Of a DNA stretch of 64,000 nt, positions 1-11,551 are shown piece by piece. A model generated the notes under the pieces. That model was not told where the DNA came from. It made no database searches and saw nothing but the letters and a program-made list of their open reading frames with translations. Made by a program: the position numbers and the translations under genes. The first letter of the stretch is position 1. Every line of letters begins with the position of its first letter. The DNA lies in assembly GCA_964034945.1 (NCBI GenBank), contig OZ035963.1, forward strand, positions 2,885,828-2,949,827, written 5' to 3'. The DNA is from Chrysopilus asiliformis. Taxonomy: Eukaryota > Arthropoda > Insecta > Diptera > Rhagionidae.

Positions 1-1543
1 CTACACAGACTCAAATAATTAATGTGATGGATAGAAAATCGTTACATCAGCCAATTTCTGTAATGCGAATGTAATGCAGTTGGGGATTTGAAATTTGTGA
101 TTGCGACTGGATTTCTGTGCATTTTTAATGTTTGGTCTGGATATTCTCTTCAGATGCCGGACTTGCTTCCACAAGTATCTACTCTCCATATACAAGATAT
201 TTTACTATAATTGAATGTTCCTGATAGACTGTTGGACAATACTGGGATGGATGTTCGAATGAGAGTATTGGATAACATTCTATCTTACTCTAAATGAAAT
301 GATTTCCGTTTGGCACAAATTAATTATGTAACCGAAAATGAATTTCAATCGACACTGGTTTGAGATCTGATAAATCAACAAAATTACAATGGAGACTACT
401 CGTCCAATTGGATATTATCATTTGGATAGACACTTATCGTGGAGTGATTTGATGTGATGTTCCTTATCTAAGTATCTTTGGGTCCTTAACAATTCATATG
501 CGTGATTTCCACGTTCTCAAGTGCTCCAACATTGAACAATTTATTTGAGGAATGTTGGATGGGGATGCTTGGAGATTGAAATCCCTTCGGTTTGGTACGG
601 ATTGGATCCTGGTCCGAACAATGCTCGGCCAAATCAATTGAATCTGCTGACCAAGCTGCGAATTGTGAAGATAAAAGGAGATGTAGGACCTTCAGCTTCA
701 TCTCCACATTTCAGCATGCTCTGCTTGTATGAGGTTCGATTTTGATTTGGAGCCGGATTTGTGGCGGCGAGCGATTCCTCTGAAAATGGTTAAGCTTACG
801 GAAGTATAGGTGAAATATTTGAGAGGAGGGTGAAGTTTCCTGATCTGGGAACGGGAATGACCCTATTGCTATCGATAACGTCTTGAATAGTTTGTGGGTA
901 TCTCGCAAGGAGGCAATCCAGCAGGTACTATACTTTACTATCGCTCGATTTGTATCGATTTTAATCAATATTGGGCGGCATATCAATGGGATAAATGTGG
1001 AAGATGTGCCGAAACCAAGTTCCTGGGAATGCCCCATATGTGCGGGATAAGCTTTTGTTGGATTAAAATGATTACTTGTGGGATAAAGTTGATCCCAATC
1101 CACATCTGTGCGAATATATCTAATGGATACTGAAGTGGATGCCAATCAATTTTTTCGCTTATTTTCATTTTTTCACTTTTCTTTACAGATACTATAGTAG
1201 ACATCCGGATGATTGTTATGAAAGAGCATAAAAGATATTTTGCTACGTACATTGAGAGTTTTTTTTCGAAGCTACATGTCAAATGCAAGTGTAATTGATT
1301 TTTTTTTGGGTTTTGTTTGCTGGAAATTTGGACAATGTGGATCATCATAGGCGAAATAAATCAAAGTAGTAATTTTGCGGAATACGAGGGAATGGTGAGA
1401 TTCTAAAGAAATTCTTGCATTTATTTCCGTTCTTATTTTGGTGTACTTTCGGTACAAATTGTTTGGAAACGAAAATAAAAGTCTTGTCAGATGTAAAAAT
1501 CTTACTAAGATTTGTAGATTTAATCAGGAAGATTCCCAAAGAG
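1..1543. other. unassigned stretch, no supported gene
   Basis: AT-rich DNA with several short overlapping open frames on both strands (up to 144 codons on the minus strand, 711-1145). None shows a recognisable domain, and no splice structure joins them. I see no terminal repeats or RNA gene. Confidence 0.5.
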
Positions 1544-1672
1544 GGGCGTTTTCAAACACACGTTTTGTTAAACATGATTTTAAACTGACAAAAAACCATA
1601 GCAAACTGTCGGCTTAAACTCATTCTTATTAAAACCTATGTTTAAAAATGCCTATAAATACGCGCCTATAAT
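1544..1672. mobile_element. palindromic MITE, family P1, degraded copy
   Basis: It starts GGGCGTTTTCAAACACA and ends with TGTTTAAAAATGC followed by ATACGCGCC, an imperfect inverted repeat. The core holds ACCATAGCAAACTGTC, shared with the better copy at 4525-4660. No coding capacity. The superfamily is unknown. Confidence 0.6.
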
Positions 1673-2582
1673 ATATTTAAATTCACAATTCACTTTTTTC
1701 CGTATTTTAAACACGCAAACCAACGAAAACAACTTCTTTAAGTGCTTGTGAAAACCCGGTCACCCCTTTTTTTATTTATTTCTCGGGTTTCTTCGAATTG
1801 ACAGCAACAAATTGGCATCTGATAATAAAACATCATTTTATAACCATCTTGGGATGTCAATAAATAATTCAATTCGCTGTTAAAGTATCCTTAACAGTGA
1901 AGTGTCGCAGGCAGCTCCTTAAAAAAACCCCGAAATAAAAACGCTCTTTTTATTTACGAGGAACCCTGGGTCAAAAATAGGATCTGAAGAGGAGGTAAGT
2001 CCTTCGTTTGAGTAATAAAAAAAGGGAGCTGATATGTGCGTTATACTTGAGAAAAATTCAAAAACAAACACTCTGTACACAACGTTAATACAATTTTCAA
2101 AGAGATAATAATGAAATAAAATACAGGAAATAGAATAGATGTATCGCATTTTTCAGTGAGTGAGAATTCGTTTGTAACACTCGCAAGTTAATAAATTAAA
2201 AAAAAAAGACTTGGAGAACTGAAGAAAAACACAGTGGATGACTGTTAGTTCTTGAATTATTTATTTTATTTAATAAAAACACTTTCTTATTTTTTAATCT
2301 TTTTAAGTTCAATGTTTTATTGACTGAAAACTCTTAAAGACTAAAATTAAATTTTTAATTATTTGACAATTAACAAAATCAAATACGACTTAATTAGAAA
2401 AACAATTATTTTTTGTAGTGTATATTTTACTATGTTAATGTTTAGTGAATAATTATAAACGTTACAATGACGAACTGCTTTCTGCTGGTTGGAAAATGAA
2501 GAATTATTGAAAGAAAGTTATTCAATTATAAAATAGTATCAGTTGGAGATATTTCTTTGCACATCATTCGGAAGAGTTTGAT
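1673..2582. other. unassigned AT-rich stretch
   Basis: Very AT-rich, with homopolymer runs. Only short frames without recognisable features (for example 76 codons on the minus strand at 1919-2149). Nothing further supported. Confidence 0.5.
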
Positions 2583-3139
2583 TTTTTATACCCGTATGGT
2601 GAAACCAAAGGGTATACATACTAACTTTGCCTTACCGTTTGTAATGCCAAGATCCCGTCATCACACACAAAAATGAATTACACCAGTGTGTTTAGAATGA
2701 TAAAAAAAAGTTGAATTTAGCATGTTCGTCCGTCCGTCCGTCCGTCCGTCCATCTGTCCGTCCGTCTGTCCGTTCGTCTGTCCGTCCGTCTGTCCGTCCG
2801 TCTGTCCGTCCGTCTGTCCGTCCGTCTGTCCGTCCGTCTGTCCGTCCGTCTGTTCGTCCGTCTGTCCGTCCGTCTGTCCGTCCGTCTGTCCGTCTGTCCG
2901 TCTGTCCGTCTGTCCGTCTGTCCGTCTGTCCGTCTGTCCGTCTGTCCGTCTGTCCGTCCATCTGTCCGTCCGTCTGTCCGTCCGTCTGTCCGCCCGTCTG
3001 TCCGTCCATCTGTCTGTGGCGAGGATTGCGGGCGCACGGATTGAGCTACAGACTTGAAATTTTGCACAGATCAGTTTTTCGTAAAATGCGAGGCTAAGTT
3101 CGTTAATGGGCAAAAATGGACCATTAGGGGGGGGGGGGG
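2583..3139 (-). mobile_element. foldback-like element FBL, truncated copy with large tandem array
   Basis: Starts with TTTTTATACCCGTATGGTG, the reverse complement of the right ends of the copies at 40200-40790 and 44475-45021. After about 140 bp of unique sequence there is a tandem array, then the conserved segment ending in GGGCAAAAATGGACCATTAG and a run of about 14 G, after which similarity stops. The half seen in other copies beyond the G run is missing here. No transposase. Reading frames across it are translations of the tandem repeat. Confidence 0.75.
2724..3016. repeat. (CCGTCCGTCTGT)n tandem array
   Basis: About 290 bp built almost entirely of CCGT and CTGT tetramers. The first part is CCGT-rich, the middle alternates CCGTCCGTCTGT, and a later part alternates CCGTCTGT. 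It lies where the other FBL copies have only 40-75 bp of the same motif, so it has expanded in this copy. All six frames are largely open, which explains the long Ser-Val-Arg-Pro and Thr-Asp-Gly-Gln frames. Confidence 0.95.
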
Positions 3140-4524
3140 GAGTACTTCAAATGTAAATGTGTGTATATGTAGATATATATTAATAAAATATTTAAAATGT
3201 TTTTGTTACCGGCCAAACCCGATTTCAGTCGCTCGCTAGGAAAAAGCCACTACAAATGAATAGAAAATTGGTTTCAAGAAACGTAAATATTATTCAAAAT
3301 ATCGTACAAGTATAAATTCTATTGAGAATTTTCACCATATAAGGAAAATTTGAGACTTTGTCTAAAAAAATACAAAAATATTGATCTTGTACCACTTTTT
3401 TGCGTAACAATCTTTTTATAGAAAAAATGAGTTTCTAATGGGACTATAATAAATAACTTCAAAAATATTCCCAATTGGTTTCATGTTTTTTATGTCATTA
3501 TTTCGTGTATAATTACAGTGACTATATTTATTTTGTGTCACAGTTTAGGGCAATATGAGGGGAAGGAAAGGGGGGAATTGTAAGGAAGAATAAGTGATTT
3601 TAAGAAAAAAAAACTTTACTTGCAGAACCGTACGAAAGAAAAACTTCACAGGGAAAAGAGTCACATATATTGAAAAATTATAAAACAAAACAAATTGACC
3701 GAAAATCATAAAATCAGCTGAAAGGTGGAATATTTCAAATATTTACACAGATGAGAAATTTGTTTCCAGTTATCACTGTATATCTCCAATTAACCCAATT
3801 TTATTTTATTTTGTCTTGATCACTCAAAAATATATCAATGGTACCTTCTAAAATACCAAAAGAATATTTATTATAATTGTTATAGAACTTCCATTAAAAG
3901 ATGTTAGTTATAAATGTCAGTTGAAAATGTTGCAAATACGGATACATAGCCCAAGTAACCACCATCAAAAGCTCGAATATCAAATCGATAGTCTCCCGAT
4001 GGAAACATCAAAAAAACTTTATTGTCTTTGATAATCATGTCTTTAATGTCACGGAGATACGCATTGAATGTCATTTTTTTCTAATTTCGTATAAACGTTT
4101 GAATAATTATAGTGAAAATCACAAAAAATGTTGATGTCAGTAATCGGTGAACCAGAAAAACATTCTACCAATCTTTACTTTTTTAATTAAAAAAAATATA
4201 ATTTTGATGTGAATGAATTAAAAAAATCTAATCGCGTACATCTGAGATTTTATTCCGTGAATTTTATTCTACATCATAAAATACAAAACGCACAATCGTT
4301 TACACTACGACCCAAAATTCAGTTTATTCCTGAAAGACGCTCAACTCGGATTTTTTCATATCGAAAAGAACTTTAAAAAGTATTTCTCGAGAAAAACGAT
4401 AAAATTTTTCTTTAAATAAGCTTTTTTTTAGCTTTTATTTAGTTTTACTTGTTAGTGGTTTTGTTTGTCAGTTTGGGCTAAATTTTGTAATCTGATCTCA
4501 CTTTTAAAAGACTAAACAGAATGA
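3140..4524. other. unassigned AT-rich stretch
   Basis: No frame of note and no terminal repeat. The phrase ACCCAAAATTCAG near 4308 recurs around 38585 and 38620, hinting at an old dispersed repeat. Confidence 0.4.
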
Positions 4525-4660
4525 GGCGTATTCATAGTCGTTTTTAAACACAGTTTTTTCTTTACTATGAGTTTAAATTGACAGAAAACCATAGCAAACT
4601 GTCAGTTTAAACATATGTTAAAGAAAAAACAATGTTTAAAAACGACTGTGAATACGCCCA
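4525..4660. mobile_element. palindromic MITE, family P1
   Basis: Inverted arms of 26 bp at 4525-4550 and 4633-4658 differ at one position. They start GGCGTATTCATAGTCG. The interior carries a smaller hairpin around ACCATAGCAAACTGTC. A LINE poly(A) tail is inserted directly at its right edge (4662). A second, more decayed copy lies at 1544-1672. Confidence 0.75.
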
Positions 4661-4661
4661 A

Positions 4662-5450
4662 TTTTTTTTTTTTTTTTTTTGTATAGATCCAGCCAGAGCT
4701 TAGGGGTAGACCCTTTAATGCCGAAGCACTGCTCGGGATGGTCGGAAGGACAAAAAGAGATGCCGATTTATGTTCTCCTTGAACTTCTGCGGGTTATAGT
4801 CCGGGGGGAACACATCGGATGGTAAATTGTTTCAAAGTCTTGTTGTTCGCGGAATGAAGGAACCCCTAAACTTTACTGTACGAAAGCGGGGAGGCTCAAG
4901 GAAGAAGTCGTGCGCACGTGCAGCTGCACGAGAGGGTCTAGGGAAAATATACCGTGGAGGAATAAGTTGGGAAATTTCGGTGGAACATTTCCCATGGAAA
5001 TATCTATAGAATATGCTAAGTACCCCAACAGAGCGACGATGCTCGAGAGACGGTAGTGAATCTGTCAAAGACTTGTCTCCAATCAGTCGGATCGCACGTT
5101 TTTAAATTCGGTCCAGCAGTTGCAGGACAGTTTTTGGGGCTCCAGCCCAAATATGCGAATTGTATTCGAGTCTCGGTCGAATGTAGGTTTTGTAAATGTT
5201 TAGGACGTCGACTGGTGCGAAATATTTTTTGCATCGTCCCAGGAAGCCTAGGCACTGTGATGCTTCCTTTGCTATTTTGAAAATATGATCACTCCATTGA
5301 AGCTTTTCATTTATTTCGATGCCCAACATTCTGATGTTTTTTGAGTCACTAATGGACTCACTCATAAATTCGACCGTTTCGGGGGTTTTTTTCGCAATTC
5401 ATCGATAACAGCATTGATTGGGTTTTAGATGCGTTGAATTCTACACGGTA
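4662..5450 (-). mobile_element. 5'-truncated LINE (non-LTR retrotransposon)
   Basis: On the minus strand this reads as the end of a reverse transcriptase ORF, a 3' UTR of roughly 35 bp and a poly(A) tail (19 T at 4662-4680 on the plus strand). Truncation at the 5' end and a 3' poly(A) are typical of target-primed reverse transcription. The last 60 bp are repeated in the opposite orientation at 13148-13214, confirming a family with this 3' end. No clear target duplication was seen. Confidence 0.85.
4715..5446 (-). pseudogene. LINE reverse transcriptase, C-terminal fragment, inactivated
   Basis: The minus strand encodes the region after the polymerase active site of a non-LTR reverse transcriptase. 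From the 5' side come VEFNASKTQ (near 5444-5418), then LGIEINEKLQW and IYKTYIRPRLEYNSHIW (inside 5102-5365), then SLEHRRSVGVLSIFYRYFHG (inside 4832-5068) and finally NNLPSDVFPPDYNP before a TAA at 4715-4717. These match the conserved pattern of the thumb and C-terminal segment in jockey/CR1-like elements. The main frame is continuous from 5365 to 4715 but is broken by two nonsense codons: TAA just after LLDRI, probably from CAA, and TGA just before NNLPSD, probably from TGG. A one-base shift in the A/C run near 5380 separates the VEFNASKTQ part. The YADD catalytic region and all upstream domains are absent. The clade is an inference. Confidence 0.85.
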
Positions 5451-5855
5451 TTAAAGTGTATTAAAGGTTTTAAAGTGTATTAAAAATTCTAAAAATTATT
5501 TTATATAGAATAAGTTCAATACAAATTAAGACACGAGTGGATGGAGTTGTTATGTAACAAATTACATTATATGGTAAAGCTAAAAATATAAGAATCTAAT
5601 TTGCTGAGGAGATATGGAAATGGATGTCGCATTTTATTTGAGTTTTGAATGGAAGAAGGTGTTATGTGTTAAAAGAAAATTTTCTTGAGAGAGTTGGGTA
5701 CCACTGACATTGACATATGAAACCAAGAAGAAAATTTGAAAAATTTACAACAAAAACCATTAAACTTCAAATTTATCGATATTTAATTTTTGTTACATAA
5801 CACCTTCACCCACTTGTGCCTTCAAATATCAAATTTTTCTTCATATTAGGTTTAA
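5451..5855. other. unassigned stretch
   Basis: Begins with short imperfect repeats of TTAAAGTGTATTAAA, then unremarkable AT-rich sequence. No frame or repeat end supported. Confidence 0.4.
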
Positions 5856-5885
5856 TCATACTACTAAAATATAAAAATGAGTTGG

Positions 5886-5920
<35 letters not shown>

Positions 5921-6259
5921 TCCTCTTTCACGCAAAAACGACTGAACCGATTGACTTGAAATTTGACATGAGTGTCTGTGGTAGTTCTGGTTCCAACATA
6001 GGCATACGGAAAAGTATCGCGAGGGGTGGGGGAGTAAGGGGAGGGGGTAAAGTGATTTCGAAACTTAGTTTTTGCGCTATGTTACTCTTTCGCGGGGAAA
6101 CTACTGAACCGATTGGCCTGAAATTTGGCATAGATGTTCGTCGGGGATCCAGCCCCAACATAGACCCACTAAAAAGTTTTTAAGTTCTTTCCGGTTTTCT
6201 TCGTATTCTAAAACTTAGACAAAAAACTTAACCCGGCAACGACGGGTATGCAAGCTAGT
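5856..6259 (+). mobile_element. non-autonomous Helitron-like element, copy 1
   Basis: Starts with TC after an A and ends in CTAGT followed by T, as expected for Helitron insertion between A and T. Just before the end is a short hairpin, ACCCG-loop-CGGGT at 6231-6247. Near the 5' end is a (TCTG)n run at 5889-5921, then CACGCAAAAACG. The body has roughly 1.5 units of a repeat carrying CTGAACCGATTGGCCTGAAA and a GGGGAGTAAGGGGAGGGGG-type G-rich stretch. No Rep or helicase coding. Small open frames on both strands follow the repeat units and are not genes. Confidence 0.65.
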
Positions 6260-9200
6260 TATAAATATAAGAAAGGTATCATTTCACCGCTAGGTGGATA
6301 AAGCTAAGTTTTATGAAATTTGGATTTTTCATAAAAGCATGAAATTTGGATGTGGCACAAATGAACTTTTGTTCATAAACGACTCAGTTTGCGTACGTTT
6401 TGGTTTGAAACCACTTCTAACCCCAAAAATGGCCTCAGTTTTTGGACAAATTTTCGGTTTGTGAAGAATATTATAGTTCATGGTGAGGTATTTCGGTCTG
6501 TGAACTCCTCTGTTTGTGTACACCACTCAAAAATGGATTAATTTATGCAAAAAAAAAAAAAATGTTGACCCGTTAACGACCGATCTCCAAGTTAGTATAT
6601 ATAAAATAACCACCATTCGATTTATATATTCTGGTGTATAATTTAGCAAATAACTACAATCGAAAAAGTTTTGAGAACGAAGGCTACCTTGAGGAGGCCT
6701 TTAATACCCTCAGGTCCTTGAAACGCCTATAAAGTGGCAGTTGTGAACAAACTATTTTGTTTAACGAATGTATAAACTTTAAATCGTTTGCATGCCCCAA
6801 GGGCAAAAAAATGGATAAAGATAGATTTTGAGAAAGTGAGGGAGGGAAAAAAATACTTTAAGAATATTGTAGTAATATCAGAAAAGGTAAAAAAGAAAAC
6901 ATTGCTAGTAAGCGTAATTCGCAGTAGCAGGAACACAGCACAAGTGTAACAAAACAAAAAAAAACATCTAGGATAATGACAAGAAATTAAATTAATAGGA
7001 CGTAGGAGGTGCGTCTGTTAAGTTACGATGTGGTGTAATTATCATTATCTCGTGTTTCACCTGAGAAATGTCTTTCGAGATTCCTGATGCTTATATGTCC
7101 TTCAAGCCTACGGCGAGTTACTTGAAAACTTTCTTACCACTTGGAATTCGATTTGGTTGACTGAATTCTGTGGGATGACGCTACCCACCAACCACCCTAC
7201 AACGCTTACAATTAGATGAAAACTCAAGAAAACTCAACTTCCGTGTTATCCCTAGTTCCCTGTATAAGAGTTTCTGCAGAAAGCTAGAGAGAAATAAGAG
7301 CTTTTCGACTTTATTTCGGCTCCTGTTTGTAAATAACAAACCCAAGGACCATTATTTAGGATATGTACGGAATCGAAAATCTCAGCATCTTATGGTTAAT
7401 CAAATGTTTCAAATTTACTATTATAACTACATAATTGCTTGATAATATTAATGGCAGACTTACATATTTGTATTCAATCCAACGCTGTAAAATAGAACGA
7501 CGTGCTTTGCAATTATTATGGGAAATCTGGATAGTCATTGGGAAAATTTTCTAATATTAAATCAGCACGCAGAGAAAAATCGTGTAACAACATTTTCTGT
7601 AAAACTTTTTAGCTGGATGAAAAGTTTCAATACTTAAAATTCATTGTCGCACCTGAAGATATCCAACATCATCAGAACCAGAAATGAATACCTGGAGATT
7701 TGAAAATGTGTATGAGGGCGATGGAGATGAGTATATGAAGGCGATGTTAATTTTCGTACCTGAAGAGTTCTTTAGAGATTAATAACCACAAATAAGATTT
7801 CATGGGGTTTTAAGGATCAGCGAACAATAGAGAAATTGAGGAAGAGAGAGACAACAAAAAAAAAACAACACAAACGACTAAATAAAAATTTATTTGACTG
7901 TCATGATGCTGTTGCCCTCAGGTTTTTGGTTGATAGTCCTGAGATTTGAGGTTAACGTCGTTTAGGTAATTAAGACTGGATAAATTTATATTTATTTGGC
8001 ATTCTCATGAACATTGGAGTGTAAAATCATATAAAAGGAACTAATATATATCTATATATAACTAGACATTTGTAGCACATAGATCATGTTCATATTTTGG
8101 TACTCATAAAAAATTAAAAATTACTAAGAGATTTGCCATTACTTTCTCGTACATCAAAACTCAATTGGAGTACTGTTTTTCCCAATATTCTGTGAACCGT
8201 CCAACATTTTTTTTTGGGTAGAGGGTCGCAATGTGAGCTTTTATTTAAAAAAAAATATTTTTTTGAAATTATAAAAGTAATAGATCTACTAAAAAACCGA
8301 GGGAGCCCAAGTTATTTAAAAAAAGTAAAGTTTTTTTTACTTTGAACATTAAAAATTATCGCCTGCGGCGTATTTCTCCAAAAGACTCTTAATTTGCGTA
8401 GTTTTCGTTTGGACACCTTTGCGGATTTTTCTTAAGAAGTTTTGTTGTGACCTTACAATTTATCACTCCAGTCGGAGAATGGGCTCGCCGCTCTTTTTTT
8501 TATGATTATAACTTTCGCAATAAAGAGTCACGAGAGGAAAAAGGTTGGGCGCACCTTCTTCCACTAAAAGTCTCTGAAAGCGGTATAAAATCTGACGAAA
8601 ATAACGAATTTGTCGAAAAAAGCCAGACAAGCCGCAGATATTCTAGGTCCCATTTTATAAAAATATACAGCAGATACTCCAACTTCCTTGTTTTGCAAAA
8701 AAATTGAGTTATGTTTTTATGGATATCCCAAAAATATGCTTTGTAAAAAGCTCTACAAAAAATCTTATCACGCCGCAAATGAAAAAAAAAATACCTCTGC
8801 ATTTATCAATAAACACAAAGTGGTAAATCAGGCTGTTTAATAACATTTACACAATATGTGATAACATTTTTCAATAAATTCCAGCTAAAACAAGGAGGGA
8901 GTAGTTCTGTCGGAGTACTTCTGAAAAAAAAAGAAAAAAAATATGTTGAGTCGCTTTAATGGCGATAAATAAATAGGTGTGGGAACGATATTAAAGACTG
9001 ATTTTATCTTTGGAGAAATCACAAACAATCCGCCCCGTAACAGTCTAAGGTTAGGACTTTCATAAGAGGAATGTTTTCCCGAGTTTTTCGTTTTTCTTCT
9101 GTTGGAGTGATGAATCTTGGAGGGAATGGGGGTGCAACCTGAAGATTGAACTGAGTTATGAGGTGAATATCTGAACCTCGGGAGTAAATTCTTCCCTTCG

Positions 9201-9991
9201 CGCCTGATGGTGCAAGTGGCACGGTTTTGTTTTATTCTGTTTTGTGTGCGGATGAGGTTTGCGTGTTCAGGAAATTAAATGAGATACGCCATTAGAAATA
9301 GGGAAAGAAAGAAACAAAATCAGATTTATTGTGGTTATATTTTTGGGATCAATAATGGGCCTATAAGTACAATATAACAGCTGAAATGGCAGCAAAAAGC
9401 CTCTCGTCGTAACATACGTACAATGATTTCTGAAATAGTAATTTTTTTTGCCGCCTATAATACATACATTCTGCTGCCGGGTTCTTGTGTTTGGAGCACT
9501 TTCATTCCTGATTTGGGGTTTTTCTGGAGTAGGTTTTCCTTAATCCTCTCTTAGTTAATTGTTAGTCATGTTGTCCTCGCAATTCTTGGTTAATCATGGC
9601 AAGTCCTGGTAATTTCCTTGTGAAGTAGGAATTCTTCAGGAAAATGAAGCCAAGCAACAAATCAAAAGGAGTGTACATATTCACCGAAAGGACATTTTGA
9701 TTTGAATTTCATTTATGCTATGGGAGAGTCATCTGTTATACTTTATTCATTTTAGATTTTTATTAGAAATTGTTGGAAAAAGAGTCCCGGATGGGTTTGA
9801 GGATTTACTGAAGCTTAGCCATGACTCCTTTTTCAGTCGAGAAGATTATGGAACCGAAAGTAAAAAGGAATTTTCACAATTTTTCCCATTAACGTCTACA
9901 CTCTTAATAGTGATGGAAATTTGTATTCACTAATTTTGTTTGTTTTTTTATTGGGGCAAGTCTTATTATAACGTGCGTTTTATTCTTAAAA
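6260..9991. other. unassigned stretch, no supported gene
   Basis: About 3.7 kb of AT-rich sequence. Frames of 60-98 codons lack recognisable domains. The palindromic phrase CGCCTGCGGCG near 8360 recurs near 46825 and 46905. Nothing else supported. Confidence 0.5.
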
Positions 9992-11397
9992 AACATAACA
10001 AAAGCTATAATTGCCAATCTGGCAATTATTGAAAACCCGTATGGTGATTTAACCCTAATCAGCTCAGGCTAATTTTGTCCTTAATCCACGCAGGCGGTGT
10101 CTGAAAGACACCATGCCGGAAAAATAGAATAATTTAATAAAAAATTTTTTTTTTGAGTTTGCATTTTTTAATTCAGTTAATAATATTTATTTATTTGTAT
10201 ATACATTATTCGTACTTTTTATAATTGTAGCATAAAATTGATTTTTAAGAATTTTCGTTACAAACATTTTTCTTGGATTTGCACTTATCTGCTTCAAAGC
10301 GCGACCTTAGAAATGGGGACACAGGAAGCAACGTTTTCTCTTTTGGGAAGTGCTACAGTTATTATCGCCTACTACAGTCCGATATTTTGCGAAATAGAAG
10401 CAAAGTGATACCAAAATAACCTTTCTTTGCTGGTAAAACCGTTACGGTGTCTTTGAGACACCGCCTGCGTGGATTAAGGGTAAATTTCATAAAAGCGAAA
10501 TATTATTGTTGTAGTAAAAAAAATTAATTTTTTTTTTTCGTTTTTAAATAGTATTGGCTTAAAAAAACAAAGTCAAGGAGCATGAATGCAACAACTTTTT
10601 TAACATTCGTAACAATCACTCTCAAAACTGCATCGGTGTCTCAAAGACACCGCGAATGCGGATTAGGGTTAAGTGAACGGCGAACAGTTGTATCAAAATT
10701 CCACTTTGAAGTCAAACTTTCCAATGAGATTTTTTAAAATTTATTTAAATCGGATTCCAATCGGATCCTAAATAACTTTTGGTCTTGCACTTTTTTGATA
10801 AGATGCACCGTTTTTGAGATATTTACAAAAATCGTTTTCGTTCGTATGGGGGGTACCCCCCCTTCTGGTCCATTTTTGCCCATGAACGAATTTAGCCTCG
10901 CATTTTACGAAAAACGAATCTGCGCAAAATTTCAAGTCTAGCTCAATCCGTGCACCGCGCCACAGACAGACGGACGGACAGACGGACAGACGGACAGACG
11001 GACAGACAGACAGACGGACGGATTTTTGCCCATTAACTAACTTAGCCTCAAAAAAAGTTGAAATGCAAAATTCAACTTTTTTTGAGGCTAAGTTCGTTAA
11101 TGGGCAAAAATGGACCATTAGGGGGGGTACCCCCCATACGAACGAAAACGTTTTTTGCGAATATCTCAAAAACGGTGCATCTTATCAAAAAAGTGCAAGA
11201 ACAAAAGTTATTTAGGATATGATTCTACATAAAACTCCCATACATCAAAATCCGATTGGAATAAATTTTAAAAAATCTTATTGGAAAGTTTGACTTCAAA
11301 GTGGAATTTTGGTACAACTGTTCGAATTTTGATACGAATATCACCATACGGGTCTCCAATGATTGCCAGATTGGCAATTATAGATTTTGTTATGTTT
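9992..11397. mobile_element. foldback-like element FBL, palindromic copy with nested insertion
   Basis: Left end AACATAACAAAAGCTATAAT and right end ATAGATTTTGTTATGTTT are inverted copies of the same FBL terminus, followed inward by the reverse-complementary GCCAATCTGGCAAT / ATTGCCAGATTGGC. Each arm runs through GATGCACCGTTTTTGAGATA-type sequence and a CCATTTTTGCCCAT motif to a central hairpin at about 11024-11110. Only the left arm keeps the tandem ACGGACAG tract (10965-11020). The left arm is split by the TTAA-flanked element at 10053-10668. No coding capacity. Confidence 0.8.
10053..10668. mobile_element. piggyBac-like non-autonomous element inserted in FBL
   Basis: Flanked by TTAA on both sides (10049-10052 and 10669-10672), with terminal CCCTAATC / GATTAGGG. 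TTAA duplication plus CCC-starting termini is the piggyBac signature. Three subterminal hairpin motifs of the form GGTGTCTnnnAGACACC lie near 10098-10114, 10443-10460 and 10634-10651. The last two are joined to a CGC box and a GGATTA box, and the first sits next to TTAATCCACGCAGGCGGTG. No transposase frame is present. Removing the insert with one TTAA restores the FBL arm. Confidence 0.8.
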
Positions 11398-11551
11398 AAT
11401 CTTTAATACATAAAAAAGGCATTAAAATCACTGAAAAATCGAAATTGTAACGGTGCCCGCACGTCCCCGGGACATATATCAATTGACTCATTTCGATGAA
11501 GTCGCAACACGGCTGTGGGTGTTGCCACGACTATTCCCACTACCTAGAATA

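Noticed and set aside
2661..3113. Long open frames (up to 150 codons) rich in Thr-Asp-Gly-Gln or Ser-Val-Arg-Pro
   Set aside because: They are translations of the CCGT/CTGT tandem array, open in nearly all frames because the repeat has no stop codons.
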